Positions 42,461 through 55,925 are shown, counted from the stretch's first letter. The stretch: DNA of 64,000 nt from Sphagnum magellanicum (GCA_021904315.1 CM038919.1:22423666-22487665), one strand, 5' to 3'. A program made the numbers and translations. The notes: generated by a model not told the origin, from the sequence alone.

Positions 42461-44149
42461 TTGGTCTAACTCTGCTTTCGTGAGTTGTACAATGTAGTAC
42501 CAAGTTCACTTTGTTATTGAATCATTGGCAGAATTTTAATGGGGATCTCACATTGTGCTTTGGACTGAGATGATCATCCTTGATTTTTGATCCATATTAT
42601 CATGCCCTTGATGTTCTCCACATGGTTTCACTCTCTTTTTCCCCATTCCTAGTTTGGTTTGTGTTTGAATTTTTCCATCCTTTAATGTTCCTCTTCTTTC
42701 TTGGTTTTTTTGGTCATCTCCTTCTATGTTATGTGTTGTTTAGCCAGCCGGCATCACAGTTGAATCTTCCTGCTACTGCTGGTCTTGTGATAGAAACTCA
42801 GTTATGTTCTTGTTGAGTTAGCTACAACATGGCTGTCCTTGTATTACTACCAATCCTGTGACAGAAAGTCAGTAAATTGGTTACTGTACTACAACATTAA
42901 CCTCAATGCACAACTGCTAGGAGCTGCTGATGTAATGAGGATGTGCTCAAAAAATGTGCAACAATCTTGGGGACTGCATCTCCACCCTTGTAAGTTGTTA
43001 GACCCTCCAATCTTGCAGTCTATGCTTGGTCAAAACATTGGTGTTGAACATGCATGACTCTGAAGCCATGTACCTGGGAAATCTTTCTGACCATCTTTCT
43101 CTTGTTGGGCAAGAGTCACTTCCTACCTTTGAAAACTTGGAAGGAGGACTTAGTGATATAGGGCTGGTGGTTATAAGTGAGGCAGTGGCAAAGACCAGTG
43201 ATGGGAATTCCAAATTGTGCTAAAATTAGACGATGACAGGGCAGCAACCAAAGAGGGGTTGTCAGAAACTGCAAACAAAAGCCAAACTGGTGTGGGCCCA
43301 AATTAGGGGAACACTTGCACCAAAATGGGGTAGAATAGCAGGTGGGTATGCCAGCTTACATGGGGAATTTAGGACATCAATGCTTGATATGCATTAAACA
43401 CCTTTCCCATGAGGTTCATATCCTTATGTGTGGTTATTCTGATTTATTAGTTGTGTGCCATCTCCTGCTTGTTTCCTGAATCTTTCCCTTCTTTTTGCAA
43501 GTCTGAAATCTGAGCACTTCTTTGTATGCAGGTAGTATAGGTAGTAAATCAGTCCACAGTGGAACAACTTCTGGAATACTTGTAGATATTTCTTTCGGAA
43601 AAGAAGGTGAAGTCTAGGAGGAAGGTCAAATCAACAAACAGCAGTAGAACATTACAAGCCACTACCTGGTCCTCAGTTCCCATGGCAAGGCTTCATGGCA
43701 TTGGACACAACTTGTCTGTTTAGTCTGTGAAGAGGAGGCTGTCAAAGCTCCTTTCTTGGGGCAAAGGGGCTGAGTGTAGACTTGGGATAAACAGCTGAAA
43801 GGCTTGTTGAACATATAAGAAGAGCTCTAGTTCAGCTCTCTGATAGAAGGGGAAGCTAGGCAAGCATGTGTTGCTATGGAATCTGATCTTAAGATTTTAG
43901 ACAGCTTTGGAAGACTGATGCTTGCCTTTACCCTATGTTGTTTTCTGGATATAAAAAGTTGGCATTGAGGATCACTTCATGAGACATGTTGAAGCTGGAC
44001 TGAAAGATTGGTTAGAACTTTGGTGTTACTGACAGATCAGCTAGACACATGAATATACACTTCATGGAGGAGGGAGGTCACTGTTAGGAGTGCAGTTGTG
44101 GAGTAGGACTCAAAGAGCTTTGGAGTCCTCTTGGATAGATGCATCAATG
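42461..44149 (+). other. less AT-rich stretch between two gene fragments, unassigned
   Basis: Composition matches the flanking gene fragments rather than the AT-rich surroundings. Plus-strand coding-like runs, such as LSLVGQESLPTFENLEGGLS (about 43104-43165), suggest further exon remnants, but I cannot name them. Confidence 0.35.
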
Positions 44150-45799
44150 TTTAAAGGATCTCCTGGAGATATGAACAGCTGTCTCTCTACACTGAGACAA
44201 AGTTCTGAGGTAAAGGTTGTTCCTAATATGTGGGTGGGGTTGCAAGCAAATGACCATGACAAAGGCCTGGCTTGGAGGCCCAATGGTGGAATTATTTGAG
44301 TCAAACACTCTATCTCCAGATTCATGCGAGATTCTTCTCCAAGGAATATGTCTTAACAGCTCAGGTTCTGTTTCTGTGCTGCTCTTTTGGTGGTATTTGT
44401 GTTGTTGACTGATGAACCTCTCAACTTACACTCCTTGTGTTTCTTGTCTTGAACTGCTCATATTGGATCAAAGCATAAAAACATTTAAGGGAATTTCCTG
44501 TTCCATAGGATTCAGGTGACTTCTAACATGTGGCGCTTGTTACAGGACTCCAAGAACATGTGCATACCAATCTTTTGGGTGGGTATGTAAAACTAGTCTG
44601 CTGAGTTTGACTTAATGCTATGATTTGTAGGAAGGAAAGGAGCTAGTGGTGAGTAGGAGCCCTACCGAGTCTACTGTTCTTGCATGGAGTCTAAAGGTAG
44701 GCAACAATGTTGTTCTTTTCCAGGGAAATGTTGGTCCAGTTTCCTGGTTGCTTTCATATATGCAATCAGGGACACATTTGTAGATACTATGATGGAATTG
44801 ATATTGAAATGCCCATTGTATTTGCTTTAGTTGAATTTCTGTGGGTGAAAAAGAGCATGTGTTTGCATGGCCCTGCAGGATGGAGTTGCTGTAGGCATCT
44901 GTTTTCCTTTTTCCTCTGACTTAAAATGACTTCCTTTTGGTTTTTTGTGGATTCAGCTTGGCATGAACTTCAAGTAGACAAAGCATGATGTGCCTGTGCT
45001 TCATTTTGAAACTTTTAACTCCACAAAGAAACATGCTAGAATGGTCGTCAAGGTTAGAATTTTCTTGAACATGTCCTTCATAAAACTGTGCTGGCATATT
45101 GTACTTGTTTTGCATCAACCCTTGAAAACGTGAGACTATTTTAGAAGTTGTGCTTTCTTGTAGCATCTTGTAAAGTTTACATACTTTTAGTTTGATTGAG
45201 CATTGGACCAACAACTGAGCTCACAACACTTCACATCAGTTTGCAGCTAAAATTGGTGAGTGTCATTTGTCCTTGATGAAATGTGGCTGAGTAAAACTAG
45301 CCTTTCAATCTTGACTTAGCATATTCTTAATTTGATATATTGGGTGTTTCTGGCTTACACACACAGACAAGTGATGGCAAGGTGCACGTGCACTGGAAGG
45401 GAGCAGCAGAGATCATTTTGGACCTGTGCTCATTATGGATGGACTCTGATTGCAATGTGCATAGATTGACCTCAGAGAAGGTGTGGTTCAATTTTTGCAT
45501 TATTTGTTGCACTTGTCAACTCTTCAAGACCTCTAAAGCTGCTGTGATATGCAAGTCTCTTCACAAGTTCTTACATTCTTGTGAAGGTGCTATTAGATTT
45601 ATCTATTGATATTTAGCTAGTTTCCTGCAGAGAGATGAGCTGAGAAAATAATCGAGGGAATGGCAGCACTTACATTGTAGTGTATAACTTTTGCTCACTG
45701 CTTGGTTGAGGAGTTAGAAGTCCCATTGGGGAAGAGGCTCAGGCCAACTGGCAGACACATGAGAATGATCTTATTCTTTTGGCCATTGCTAGTATCAAG
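44150..45799 (+). pseudogene. autoinhibited P-type Ca2+-ATPase (ACA) gene fragment, five exons visible
   Basis: Plus-strand pieces align in order with plant plasma-membrane-type ACA pumps. They are: about 44296-44385 (LSPDSCEILLQGICLNSSGS); exon 44631-44696 (SRSPTESTVLAWSLK); exon 44957-45052 (LGMNFK, then FNSTKKHARMVVK); exon 45367-45480 (GKVHVHWKGAAEIILDLCS, the nucleotide-binding KGA motif); and exon 45631-45799 (ending NDLILLAIASIK). Exon borders keep AG and GT. The third exon has an in-frame stop (codon 7) and the last has a stop and shifted frames, so it is dead. The phosphorylation DKTGT region and all membrane segments are missing or unrecognisable. ACA pumps export Ca2+ and are calmodulin-regulated. 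It has the same orientation as the DUF828 fragment. Confidence 0.85.
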
Positions 45800-46960
45800 G
45801 TACATTTCACACTGGATAAATAGACCTGCATCATAGTAAATAGGTATATTATGATTTCTGGCTCCATTCTGTGTCTATCATCTCTATTTACTCTATATTG
45901 ACATTTCATGGTTTGGTTATCCCTTCAACAATCTAACAATGGCTTTTTGTTTTTCTCTATTTGTCATTTTAGAGTTACTATGACTATTTGTGTGTGATCA
46001 GAAAACTAATCTCTAGAGAACAACTGAGCACATTGTATTGAGTATAGTATGGTGAAGTAAATTGTTGTTTGATGCATGCCAGTTTTGCCCACAATTTTAT
46101 TTGAGGATATTTGGGATTCAAAGGTCATGATGAGTCTCTGGTGTGCCTTATATGAAGGATGGAGTACGTATACTCTCATCGGATAAGGGAATGGTGTGGA
46201 ATAAAGCAGATGTTGCTTTTGTACACTAGTTGCTTGAAGCTGGTTCCATGGTTGCAAAGTCTACACTTGCTATTCTCCTCATAGGTGAAAGTTTGATTTA
46301 TCTCACAGAAAGGTGTAGTGCAAGTTCTAGCAAAGTTTTATGGTGGTTCTCCAACAAAAGCTCAAAGGCGCAACATAAAGAAACTAGTGCCTTCCCTTGA
46401 CTACCTTATACAATGCTACTGGATTGCCCTGTGCCATGTGGCAAATGCTGACAAAGGAGAATTTTTTTCTATTTTGATTGGTGGTCCAGAGGGGCATGAA
46501 GAGGAGGTTTGTCAGCTCCACAGGTCTTTGTGTTGGTTCATCTCTTTGATATGTTTAGGTGTCAAGTCAATTTGTCTCTCGTTGATGTGAGCTAAGAAAG
46601 TTGAACCAGTTGTGATGGCTATTGAGTTCAAAATCCTGAAGAATTTCCTTTTACATGTTATGTTAACCAGAAGTTGGATTAAATTTCAAACAAACAAAAC
46701 CTTATTTGGTGTGAGAGCACATTCAATGAGGAGCTTTACATCAGCAAGCTTGAGAGAGGACCACCAATGCATGAAAGTGAAAGGGAGGCATTGAGGATTG
46801 CATGTGAAATTAAAGGGTAGACAACACATAATGTTCCTAGTTGTCATATCCCTCATTTCCCCATAAAGAGAACCATTTGATGAATATGTCATTGAGCTAA
46901 TGTTTTTGCTCACTGTTGGATGCAAATGAGATAAGATCAGCCACATTCGCGTACAAAGGG
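45800..46960 (+). other. unassigned coding-like stretch 3' of the ACA fragment
   Basis: After an acceptor-like tttatctcacag (about 46298-46309), a plus-strand frame at 46318-46590 reads YGGSPTKAQRRNIKKLVPSL and continues through WIALCHVANADKGEFF. It looks like a host exon, but I do not recognise it. The less AT-rich block ends near 46960. Confidence 0.35.
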
Positions 46961-48330
46961 AATTGCTTTTGGGAGAATATTTTTAAAAATATTTTAATTT
47001 TTTTTTCAAATTTTTTTTCTTTATATTATTATGATAAAGTTTATGTAAAAGGTTACAATGTTTAACGAGTGCACTTTTGAAAGCTTTTTATTCTTTAGAT
47101 ATTTAAAAAATTAATTCACATGTTCTAGTCATATATTATGAACCTTATTATATAAAAAAATCTTATGTTGTCAACACTATATTAAATTACTGTTTCTAAA
47201 TGTGAAAAATTAAACATGTGTTACACTTGATGTGACTCATGTTAATGTGATTGCACCTTGTTATTTGTGGTTTGTCATGTGAGCTCTAGGTCACCATACC
47301 ATTGTCCAGTTAGTAGGGGTTCATCACTCATGTTTCCTTTGGTTGAAGATCCAACAGCCATTCAAGCTCTCAATTTTGACCCAAGATGTCCAAATGTTCT
47401 TGAAGATGTCTATAGGTTTGCAACTTTTCTATGTGCTAATTATTGCCTTTGCATATTGTATCATGTTTATTTGGATGTTGATATTTATTTGATGCATAAT
47501 GTTACTTGCTTTAAAATATTATGAGTTTTGTTATGTTCATGTTTGTCATTGCATGAGTGTTTGGGGGGGGGGGGGGGGTGTCACATTTCATTCCCTCAAA
47601 CTCATGTTAAACTTTACAAATCCCTTTTTTTCAATTGTGTCCATTCAATATTTAGAATTTGCATTAGAATGTTATACCAATTCAACCAAAGTAATTTTTT
47701 CATGACCTAACATTGATTATGTCATACCACCACAACATTTCATAAGGCTTGTCTAGCACATGTACAAGTGTGTCCCAGTTCCAAAGTTCGGATGTTTCAT
47801 TCATCAAGTGTCAAGATTTAAAACAATTTAGTAGGTAAGACTTATGATCCATTCCACTCAACATTGTTCTTGGTTGACTTTTAAAAGATAACCAATTTCA
47901 TTCTTTCTAGGATGGAAAGACTTTGATAATAAGAGGAATTGGAGGGAAGGACTAACTTGTTTGTTTCTTAGACAAATATTGTCCTTTTGATTTTCTTTTT
48001 AGAGAAATAAAATTAACAAGCATATGTTAATTTCCTTTCCTTTGTGCATTCTATCTTGGAGTTTTCCAAGTGCATTCTTACTTATCAAAATTTGGCAATC
48101 ATAGAGGTCGAAACTAGATGATATTAAGGAAGAAGTAAAAAATAAATAAAAAACAAGGCTTAATTTCAAGGTCATGAAGTTGGGGTAATTGACAATTATG
48201 TTGGCGTTGCTTTCATGTTGCCCCTATTGATGGGACAAATGAATTTTACTAGAGAAATTTGTTAAAAAGCAAATTGAACAAAGTTGAAAGGTTAAATGTG
48301 CACTATTTTGATGGGATTTTTTTTGTTATT
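46961..48330. other. AT-rich intergenic with short unassigned frames
   Basis: An 88-codon plus-strand frame at 47258-47524 (PLVEDPTAIQALNFDPRCPN) has a protein-like middle but no family I know. Otherwise there are no supported features apart from the G run at 47563-47578. Confidence 0.35.
47563..47578 (+). repeat. homopolymer G16
   Basis: Sixteen consecutive G bases are flanked by T. It is unstable by nature and able to form a G-quadruplex; its exact length may be a sequencing artefact. Confidence 0.8.
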
Positions 48331-48396
48331 GATTTGTGCAAGAAATTTTAGGAAGGAAGGTGTTGTCTTGTAAGTCCCTCTATAATCATGAAGCAT

Positions 48397-48430
48397 ATAA
48401 TAATAATAATAATAATTATTATTATTATTT
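48397..48430. repeat. AAT/ATT microsatellite, self-complementary
   Basis: About six AAT units are followed directly by about five ATT units, so the run can fold on itself. Confidence 0.85.
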
Positions 48431-48827
48431 TCTTCTTTTACTATTCTATGTATATTTGTATTCTAGAGTTAAATTGTATTGTTGTTCTATTTTAGAGTTA
48501 AAAGCCAACGATAATTGGTTGAGCCATGTGATCATCAACCATATTTTCATCCATCTTGAGAGTGTGCATCCTTATGCACTTGCTCCACCTTCAACAATTA
48601 AGCATGCCTTCCATTGAATGTAGTTTCAATGGCTCTTCATGTTGTTAAAATTGGTCCTTTTGTGTGTGTTTTTATAATAATATGCTTGTGTTTGTAAGAT
48701 GCAAAGCCCAAATTCTGCACAAAAAAGAACATATGCTGATGCATTTGCCTGAGGGGCACTTAATGTAAAGTTTGGGATTTATGTGCATCAAACAACCATT
48801 TTTAAGGGGGTATTAGATACATTAGAA

Positions 48828-48962
48828 GAAAAATTATCTTTTGCAACTTGTTTTATGCAACTATGCATGTTGTAGGCAACTAAAAAATGTCACATGCAAC
48901 TATTTTTTAGTTGCATTTAACATGTGTAGTTGCATAAAACAAGTTGTAAAACATAATTTTTC
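48828..48962. mobile_element. 135-bp foldback element (MITE-like)
   Basis: Two arms of about 62 bases (48828-48889 and 48899-48962) are near-perfect inverted repeats: gaaaaattatcttttgcaac..., then acttgttttatgcaacta, and its mirror. They are separated by about 9 bases. The transcript would form a long hairpin. No clear target duplication was seen, so it could be a MITE or an inverted duplication. Confidence 0.85.
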
Positions 48963-50800
48963 TATTGGTGATAATTGTCCAACCTATTTTTCATCACCTT
49001 ATTATTATCTACTTTTCTAATAAATACATATTAAAGCCACCCTATATTAATTATAATCTATTATTTCAAATTATTACATACAATATATTATAATTAAATT
49101 GATTATTTGAATAAAATGTACCCTATTTTTAACTAATTAACTTATAATTTTTACCCAACAACCAATCTATTGCACCCTGTATTTTTATTCATATATTTTT
49201 AAATTTATTTTACTAATGTCCCCCTAGGTGCGTTTGAAACATGTATTACAAGAAGAATGGGCATGCAACCTTTTATTCATGAAACCATTCGGCACATTCA
49301 ATAGTTATTTCAACTAGCACAACAACATGTTAACAATCAACTTGAAGAAGAGGTGCAAATTTAGTGCGATGAAAAGGAACACATGCACATGGAGAATGAA
49401 ATTGAAATTATTGTTGGAGATAATGTTGCAAATGACCAAATACCTATAGACGGCACCATAGATGTTACACTGATACATGTTGAAAGTGGCAATTTGTAGT
49501 TCTATGAAGAGTATTGGAGCGAAATGATAGAACTACTAAGATGAATACCATTTAAGTGATCACATACCAATTGCGCCACATACAAGATTTTATTTTTGAG
49601 AAACCTAAATTTTGTTAGTTATTGTATCTAAACATGAAAGTTAACAACTTAATTTTAACAAGTTAGCAATGAAATTTTATTTGATTGTTTGAAATCAATT
49701 ATTCGCAAGAATGAATGTTTTTTTAACATATGCAAGAATGAATGATTGTCTTCTTGCAAAAAACGATTGGAAAAGTGATGGCCAACTTCTTCCTTGGCCA
49801 TTATGCATTTTCAAAATTTTACCCTTATAAAATGAACATAAAAGAATGCATCCTTGCATCTATTAAAGTGCAAGAGGATGATGTGAAGACCATAGAGGCC
49901 TTTTGGGTGAATGCATGTTATGGTGTACACAAAAAAATCACAATTTGATAATTTTTAGTACCTATTTGAGTTTCATGCATCATGGTGAAAATTTGGAAAA
50001 TAATTATCACTAAAATTCCAAGTTTCATTGAAATTTTGTAATAGATGACGGTTTATGTCCCAATTTTACATTATGTTGTGAACTCAATGACATATATGAA
50101 TGATTTAGTAGTCCAACAAAATATTATTTTGATTTGCAAAGCCTTGTCACATTTCTACAATTCCAACAAAAGGACTAATTAAGAAGTACTACATTTAATG
50201 ATAAATTTTCCATGAAATTTTACACATACATAAAAGAAACCATAAAGAACAATTTTTCCCATCAAAGTTTTCAAGTTTTCTTAAGGTTGTGGAATTTACA
50301 TTAGATGGTTTTAAAATGTTCAATAGTACATTATGGTATGATAATGTTGATGATTATGATTTTTTTAGGTTGAAAAATGTTCTTCCATTGACAATTACTT
50401 GGGCTAAGTGTTCTTTTAATCATTTAACAAAAATAAGATGAAGTTTTGAATTTTTTTAAAATGGAAAATTGTTGTCGAATAAGGGTTTTAAGAAAATAAA
50501 TTATTGGGTTATTGGTGTACATTTACATAAATGTACAATTAACTTAATTTCATATTCATGATTCTTGTGATTTCTTTTAAGTTTTGAAGCCCACATTTGT
50601 TATATGTGATCTTTAAAATAATTCAAAGTGAATGAAATCTTACATGTTGCTACTTTTGATGTTGTATTTAATTTCAAATTTCCCTCAACTTGTGTACACT
50701 ATAGTGTGCATTCATCCTTTTTTTGAAAGTGGTACTTCATTAGTCAAGGCCTAAGGGAAAGAATACCTATAGGTTTGAATTGATTTTCCAATAGATTTTC
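48963..50800. other. AT-rich intergenic, no gene seen
   Basis: A short coding-like area near 49210-49500 (gaagaagaggtgcaaattt, then gagaatgaaattgaaatt) is too broken to name. A 68-codon frame at 49742-49948 has no recognised motif. Confidence 0.4.
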
Positions 50801-50804
50801 TTGC

Positions 50805-52165
50805 AATCAAGCTTTTATTTTCCTCCATGTGGTTTAGTTTTTAGAGAACAACAAATTGTGTTACACCTGTATTGTCTTGAGGATGTAGTTTGAAATTACA
50901 TTGTTGATGCACTCATCCTATGTATATACCTTTGTTTGAAGTAGGGAGCATCATAACTGAGTCAAATACTATTGGGCCTTGATGTAATCAATGGCATATT
51001 GCATGGTAGTTAGACATTACCATACATGTTAATGTTGAAGGTCCTTCAACAAGTGTGTGATTGCCATTAAATACTTTTAAAAGTGTTTTTCCCATTTTAG
51101 TTCTTGAAAATTAGCTTTCCTCTTCCACTTTAAACATTTGATTTTAGATGCTTTAGCTTCTAATCAATGGATTTTTTTCATAGTTGCATTGATGTCTCCT
51201 TCATTCACTCTTTTGTCATCATTTGGGGTTTGGATTTGAGGAAAATAAAGGTGTGTATAGACAAATATAGAGGTGGATTTACGGCTATGAGGAACTATAT
51301 AAATAATATTTTCAAAACAATAATTCCTTGATTTTCCTAATTACAAAGTGCAAGTCCTTGATAATCAGTTATATGTCCAACATATTGTTGTCATTCTTGT
51401 CAAAATAAAAATGCTTCACATACTTGAATTTCATGTATGCATATATTGTGATGTGGAAAAATTAAATTAGAGCTTTTACTTTCTTACATGCAATTTAATT
51501 TTTAAAGAACACAAAATTGTGTTGCACCAATATTGTTTTAGGATGTAATTTGAGAATTAAATCAATGATGCATTCAGCCTTTATCTGTATTGTTTTTTGA
51601 ACTAGGCAGTATTGTGGCTACATTTTATTCTTAAGTCTTTATGAAGTGAGTGGCATATTATGTTAGCTAGTCATTACCATAAGTCCCTACACAAGTGTGT
51701 GATTTCCATTATTATTCCAATTACTTTTGAATTTTTTTTTTTCCATTTCATTTCTTGAAGGTTGGCTTTCCTCTTCCATTTTGGACATTTGATTATATAT
51801 GCTTCAACTTTTAAGCAATGGATTTTTGTCATAGTTGCATTGATGTCTCCTTCATCCATTTTTTTGTCCTAAATATTTCTAGATTTTTGCTTGAGGTTTG
51901 GATCAATGACACACAATTCTTGATCTAAGCAATGACGGCTACACAATTCTACCTTTTATTATTACTTTTGCTTGAAGATTCTTGATTTAAAGATTTTGTT
52001 TATGATCAAGGTCTTGATGTTTTGTAAATTGTTGTATTGGTTTATTGATTAGGTTGAGAAATACAATGGTGATACATTCAACTTGCATCTTTACCTTTTT
52101 TTGAACTAGTTAGCATTGAGGTTGAATCTTACTATTATTATATTCTCATCATAGAAACTTGGTAT
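50805..52165. repeat. decayed ~640-bp tandem repeat, three copies
   Basis: Copy 1 (about 50805-51220) and copy 2 (about 51465-51868) share an ordered series: gagaacaacaaattgtgtt, gatgtagtttgaaatta, gatgcactca, caagtgtgtgattgcca, ctttcctcttccac and catagttgcattgatgtctc. A partial third copy (about 52025-52160) matches the middle part around tgaactagttagcattgagg. The copies are diverged, so the event is old. No coding potential. Confidence 0.75.
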
Positions 52166-55100
52166 GTTGGTTAAAAATTTAATTTATGACATTTAACTTA
52201 TTGTTGGGCCCTAATGTAGTCAAATCATGTCATGATTTGTTTTTATATTTTGACTAGGTTTTTGTGGACAATTGTTTTTGTGAAAGGCATGATGCCATGA
52301 TAAAATAACTCCAAAAGACCTTCTTTTCTTTGTTGGAATTCCCAAAGCCCAAACCATAAACCAGTTTGGAAGAATGCACGATATGATAGGAGTAAATTTA
52401 AGAATAAAGATAAATATAACCTTTGCACATTTATAATTTTTGTTGATTGTCAATTTTTGATGTGTTTCAATGTTATATATGTTATGCCATGAAATTTGGC
52501 CCTAATCTACCATGAAAAACTTGCACCTTTGAATCACAAAACCAATACCCATTACCAATTAGAATTTCAAATGCACCCTAAATCTTCTTGATTTGATCAT
52601 GCTCAATGATGAAATGGTTTTATTATAATTTAGAAGTTCAAAGCATTATGCTAAAGTGACAAATTTGAGCCCAACTAGGATAGATCAGGTTATCCAATTT
52701 TTCAAGTCTTGTAAGAGGCGGTATTTACATTGCATAATCAATTTGTGAATTGGTTGAAACAGGTAACATTCAATGAACGAGCCATTATTGTGTGTGGATT
52801 AGGCCATCACCTTTTGCAATATTGTGGACTACACATTTTGCAATTCAATGGATCACACACAATCTTGTACTATTGTCATAGAACATTTTTCCAAGGGGTG
52901 ATGTTGCTACTAATTTATTTGAATGATCCAAATTCCCATTTGTATAGGGATAGATGGTAGTATGTGTGTGTTGAAACCATAACATACATGAATTATCAAA
53001 TTGGGTGGGTCTTTTCAATGGGTAATGGTTGAGCAAGTATGAGTCCAACAACATTCAAGTTTCAATTGGTCTTCTTCTATCCAACGCCACCATTGAAAAT
53101 GAATGCCTTATTGTAAGATTCTAAGGTGATTTTTCTTGTCTTGGATGTTTTTGGTTTGCAAAATTATTGTTTTATTGTACTATTGCACCAAATTTCCCAT
53201 TATTTCCTGTTTTGCATTAAAGGAGGGAAAATATGGCAAATGGACATTAGCCAATAATTATTGTCATCATGATATGACTTTTTATCTCGATTTGGCAAAA
53301 TGCATGACATTTTGAAAGTTAGGTTTTTATTAAAAAATCAATTTTTTTGTTTTTTGTTGCTTACATTTTGTGACATGAGTCACAGTTGTAAAGCAAGATA
53401 GTGGAAGTCAATAGAATGCATTTTGAAATGGAAAAATATCAATTCACCATTTGGATGCCATTGTAAGTAGTTCATATTTCCATTTAAAAAATAAATCTTA
53501 TTTGGTTTTCATTGAAAATGTTGTGTTGAAAAGATACCCACTTTCAATGGCACATTTTTGCTTCTCCTTTCTTCCCTTTTCACCATTGCATGTTTGGAAT
53601 TTTCCAATAAGATCAAGTGAATATCTTATCTCTAAGACTACATTACCTTACTTTTGTGAGAAACCAAGCATGGTTAAATTGCCTAGTGCTGACATTTTGA
53701 ACTTGAAAGCAAGTTTCAATGTCAAAGTTGTTTACACATTTGCCGAATAGTCCAATGGTGTGGCATGACTCCTTTAATCGAACTAAGAAATGGGTGCAAG
53801 AGCTTCAAAGGCAAAGTATGAGTCTAGAATTGAATTTGTTTCAACAATGTTATTGGAAGAACTACATTTGCTTGGGTATTGTGAGTTGTCCAGGCCTTCA
53901 TGTCCTCAATATTGTAAGTTGTTGATGTGTAGGCAACCCAAATCTTGCGATGGCTTTTGTTGCAAATAAAACAGATTTGGATTCAAAATGAAAGATTGAG
54001 GTTAAGGTGGAACTTTTATTTTTTGGTTCCATGCTTGAATTTATAACTTGATAGGATGTTTTTAATTCACACTTTGTTCCACTTCATTTCTAATTTAAAA
54101 AAAAATTTAACTCCTTCATGGTTCCAATTTAGGGAAATTAGTAGACTATTGATTGTAGAAATGGTTTTTTTTTGCAAGAATCACTTGTTCACCACTAATG
54201 GTTAATCTATTGGTTTTGGCATATACTTGACATTCTAATTCAACATTATTTGTGTTTGCAATGCACCATCCACCACCTAGTTTTATGTGTAATTAATAAA
54301 ATATTTATACAACATTATGTTGTTTTTTACATTTCAATTAAACTAACATAGTTGGGGATTTGCTAGACTTAATTTGATGTGATGTTTATAATCATTTCAG
54401 TTTCACTAAGAAACAAAAAAATCTACTAATAATAAAAAAAACTAGATTTGCAGGAGGGAAAATCATATGCAGATGCACATGGATTGTTTTTCAAAAGTTC
54501 AAACTTAATTAAATACATGATTTTAACAAAGAATGCACAAAATGTGAATGAACTTTTCTATGAAATTAGTATGCTTCATCAATATATATATATATCAATG
54601 TCCATAATTCTTTACTATTTGCAGGAAGGTGAAGTCATTATTGAAAGAATTGTGCAATGGTTTATATTGGACCCACCATTTTAATATCACTATTGTGTGT
54701 CTAATTGATTTAAAGTAACATTGATCTGCATGTGAAGCAAGAAAAAGGTTGCTTAAATCTCAACTTGCACATCAACCTACTAGAATGGAACTTATTAAGA
54801 GATTTACAAACATTGGCCAAATTCAAAAGTTAAATTGTTGCTCATAAAAAACTTTTTAGGATTTTTCCCATGAAGTTATAGTCTCAAACAAACATCAAAA
54901 TTTTGACCAAGTCTTGATCTATTATGAGGATTTCAATGTATTCCAACCTTTTTAAATCTTTCCCTACATGTTGTGAGTTGGTGAAGTTATGGGTGCAGCC
55001 ATAATCTAACAAGCCAAAAAGGGTGTTAGATCATAAAGAAAAATAATCAAAATTGGATAAATATGTATGTTTTGCCATTTAAAGCCATGGCAATCATGGC

Positions 55101-55780
55101 AAGTTGTTGCCTTTTCATTCATATGAATGTCAAAATTCAAACCAAAAATCCATTTGATGAAATTTTAAGTTTAAGTTTTGATTTAGGACGTTTAAAAATG
55201 AACACCTATGGTATCATACATGATTCAATTTTGCAAAAGACTATCAAAAGGACTCATAATAAAAACACATTTGATGAAAAAAAGTTAAGAGGATAAAAAC
55301 CTATTAACCACATTTTAAAAATCATACCCTAAAATATGTGGAATTCTAAACCTTCAAAAATTCAAAGAACTTTCAAAAATTGATCCAAAGTTTTAGAACA
55401 TCAAAAGTCTTTTACAACATATAAATGGGGTAAAATCTACATGATACGTTAAGAAAAGTTGTGGTTTATTATATAACAAACATAAAAAATGTAAAAAATG
55501 AAAATTTCATTATGTTTTGAAGTTGTTATCGTTTTTACAAACAAAACACTAAATTTGTAAGGAATCAAAACACTTTCAAAAATGATAAACAAAAAAACAT
55601 GTCATGTATAGGGACAACTATAAGCATTTATTATAAAAAATTGCAAAAAAAATTATTCCAAAAATCATTCGTATGAAATTTTGTTTTTTGAGAAAAAGGA
55701 CTTGCAATCTTTTTTAAAAGTAATAATGTGGGCTCATTGTATTTCATTTGCACCCTTACATCATGACATGATTTTATTCT
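52166..55780. other. AT-rich intergenic, no gene seen
   Basis: A 99-codon plus-strand frame at 53451-53750 and a few shorter ones show no motif I can name. Patches such as 52730-53050 and 53750-53930 are less AT-rich and might be old transposon coding remnants. Confidence 0.4.
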
Positions 55781-55784
55781 CATT

Positions 55785-55925
55785 GATTTTGGATTTGTGA
55801 TAGTAACTCAATTTTGTACATGTTATGATTTAATATCTCCCCATTGCTTTTGGGAATTGTGACAAGAACTCAAGATTTGTACATAATGATTGAATCTTCC
55901 CCATTGCTTCTAGAAATTATGGCAA
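55785..55925. repeat. ~65-bp tandem duplication
   Basis: Two diverged copies of a run like ccccattgctt, gaattgtgacaagaactcaa, ttgtacataatgatt, with a partial third copy at the left. Confidence 0.6.

Noticed and set aside
48397-48430. CRISPR-like or regulatory palindrome
   Set aside because: It is a simple AAT/ATT microsatellite in a plant nuclear genome.
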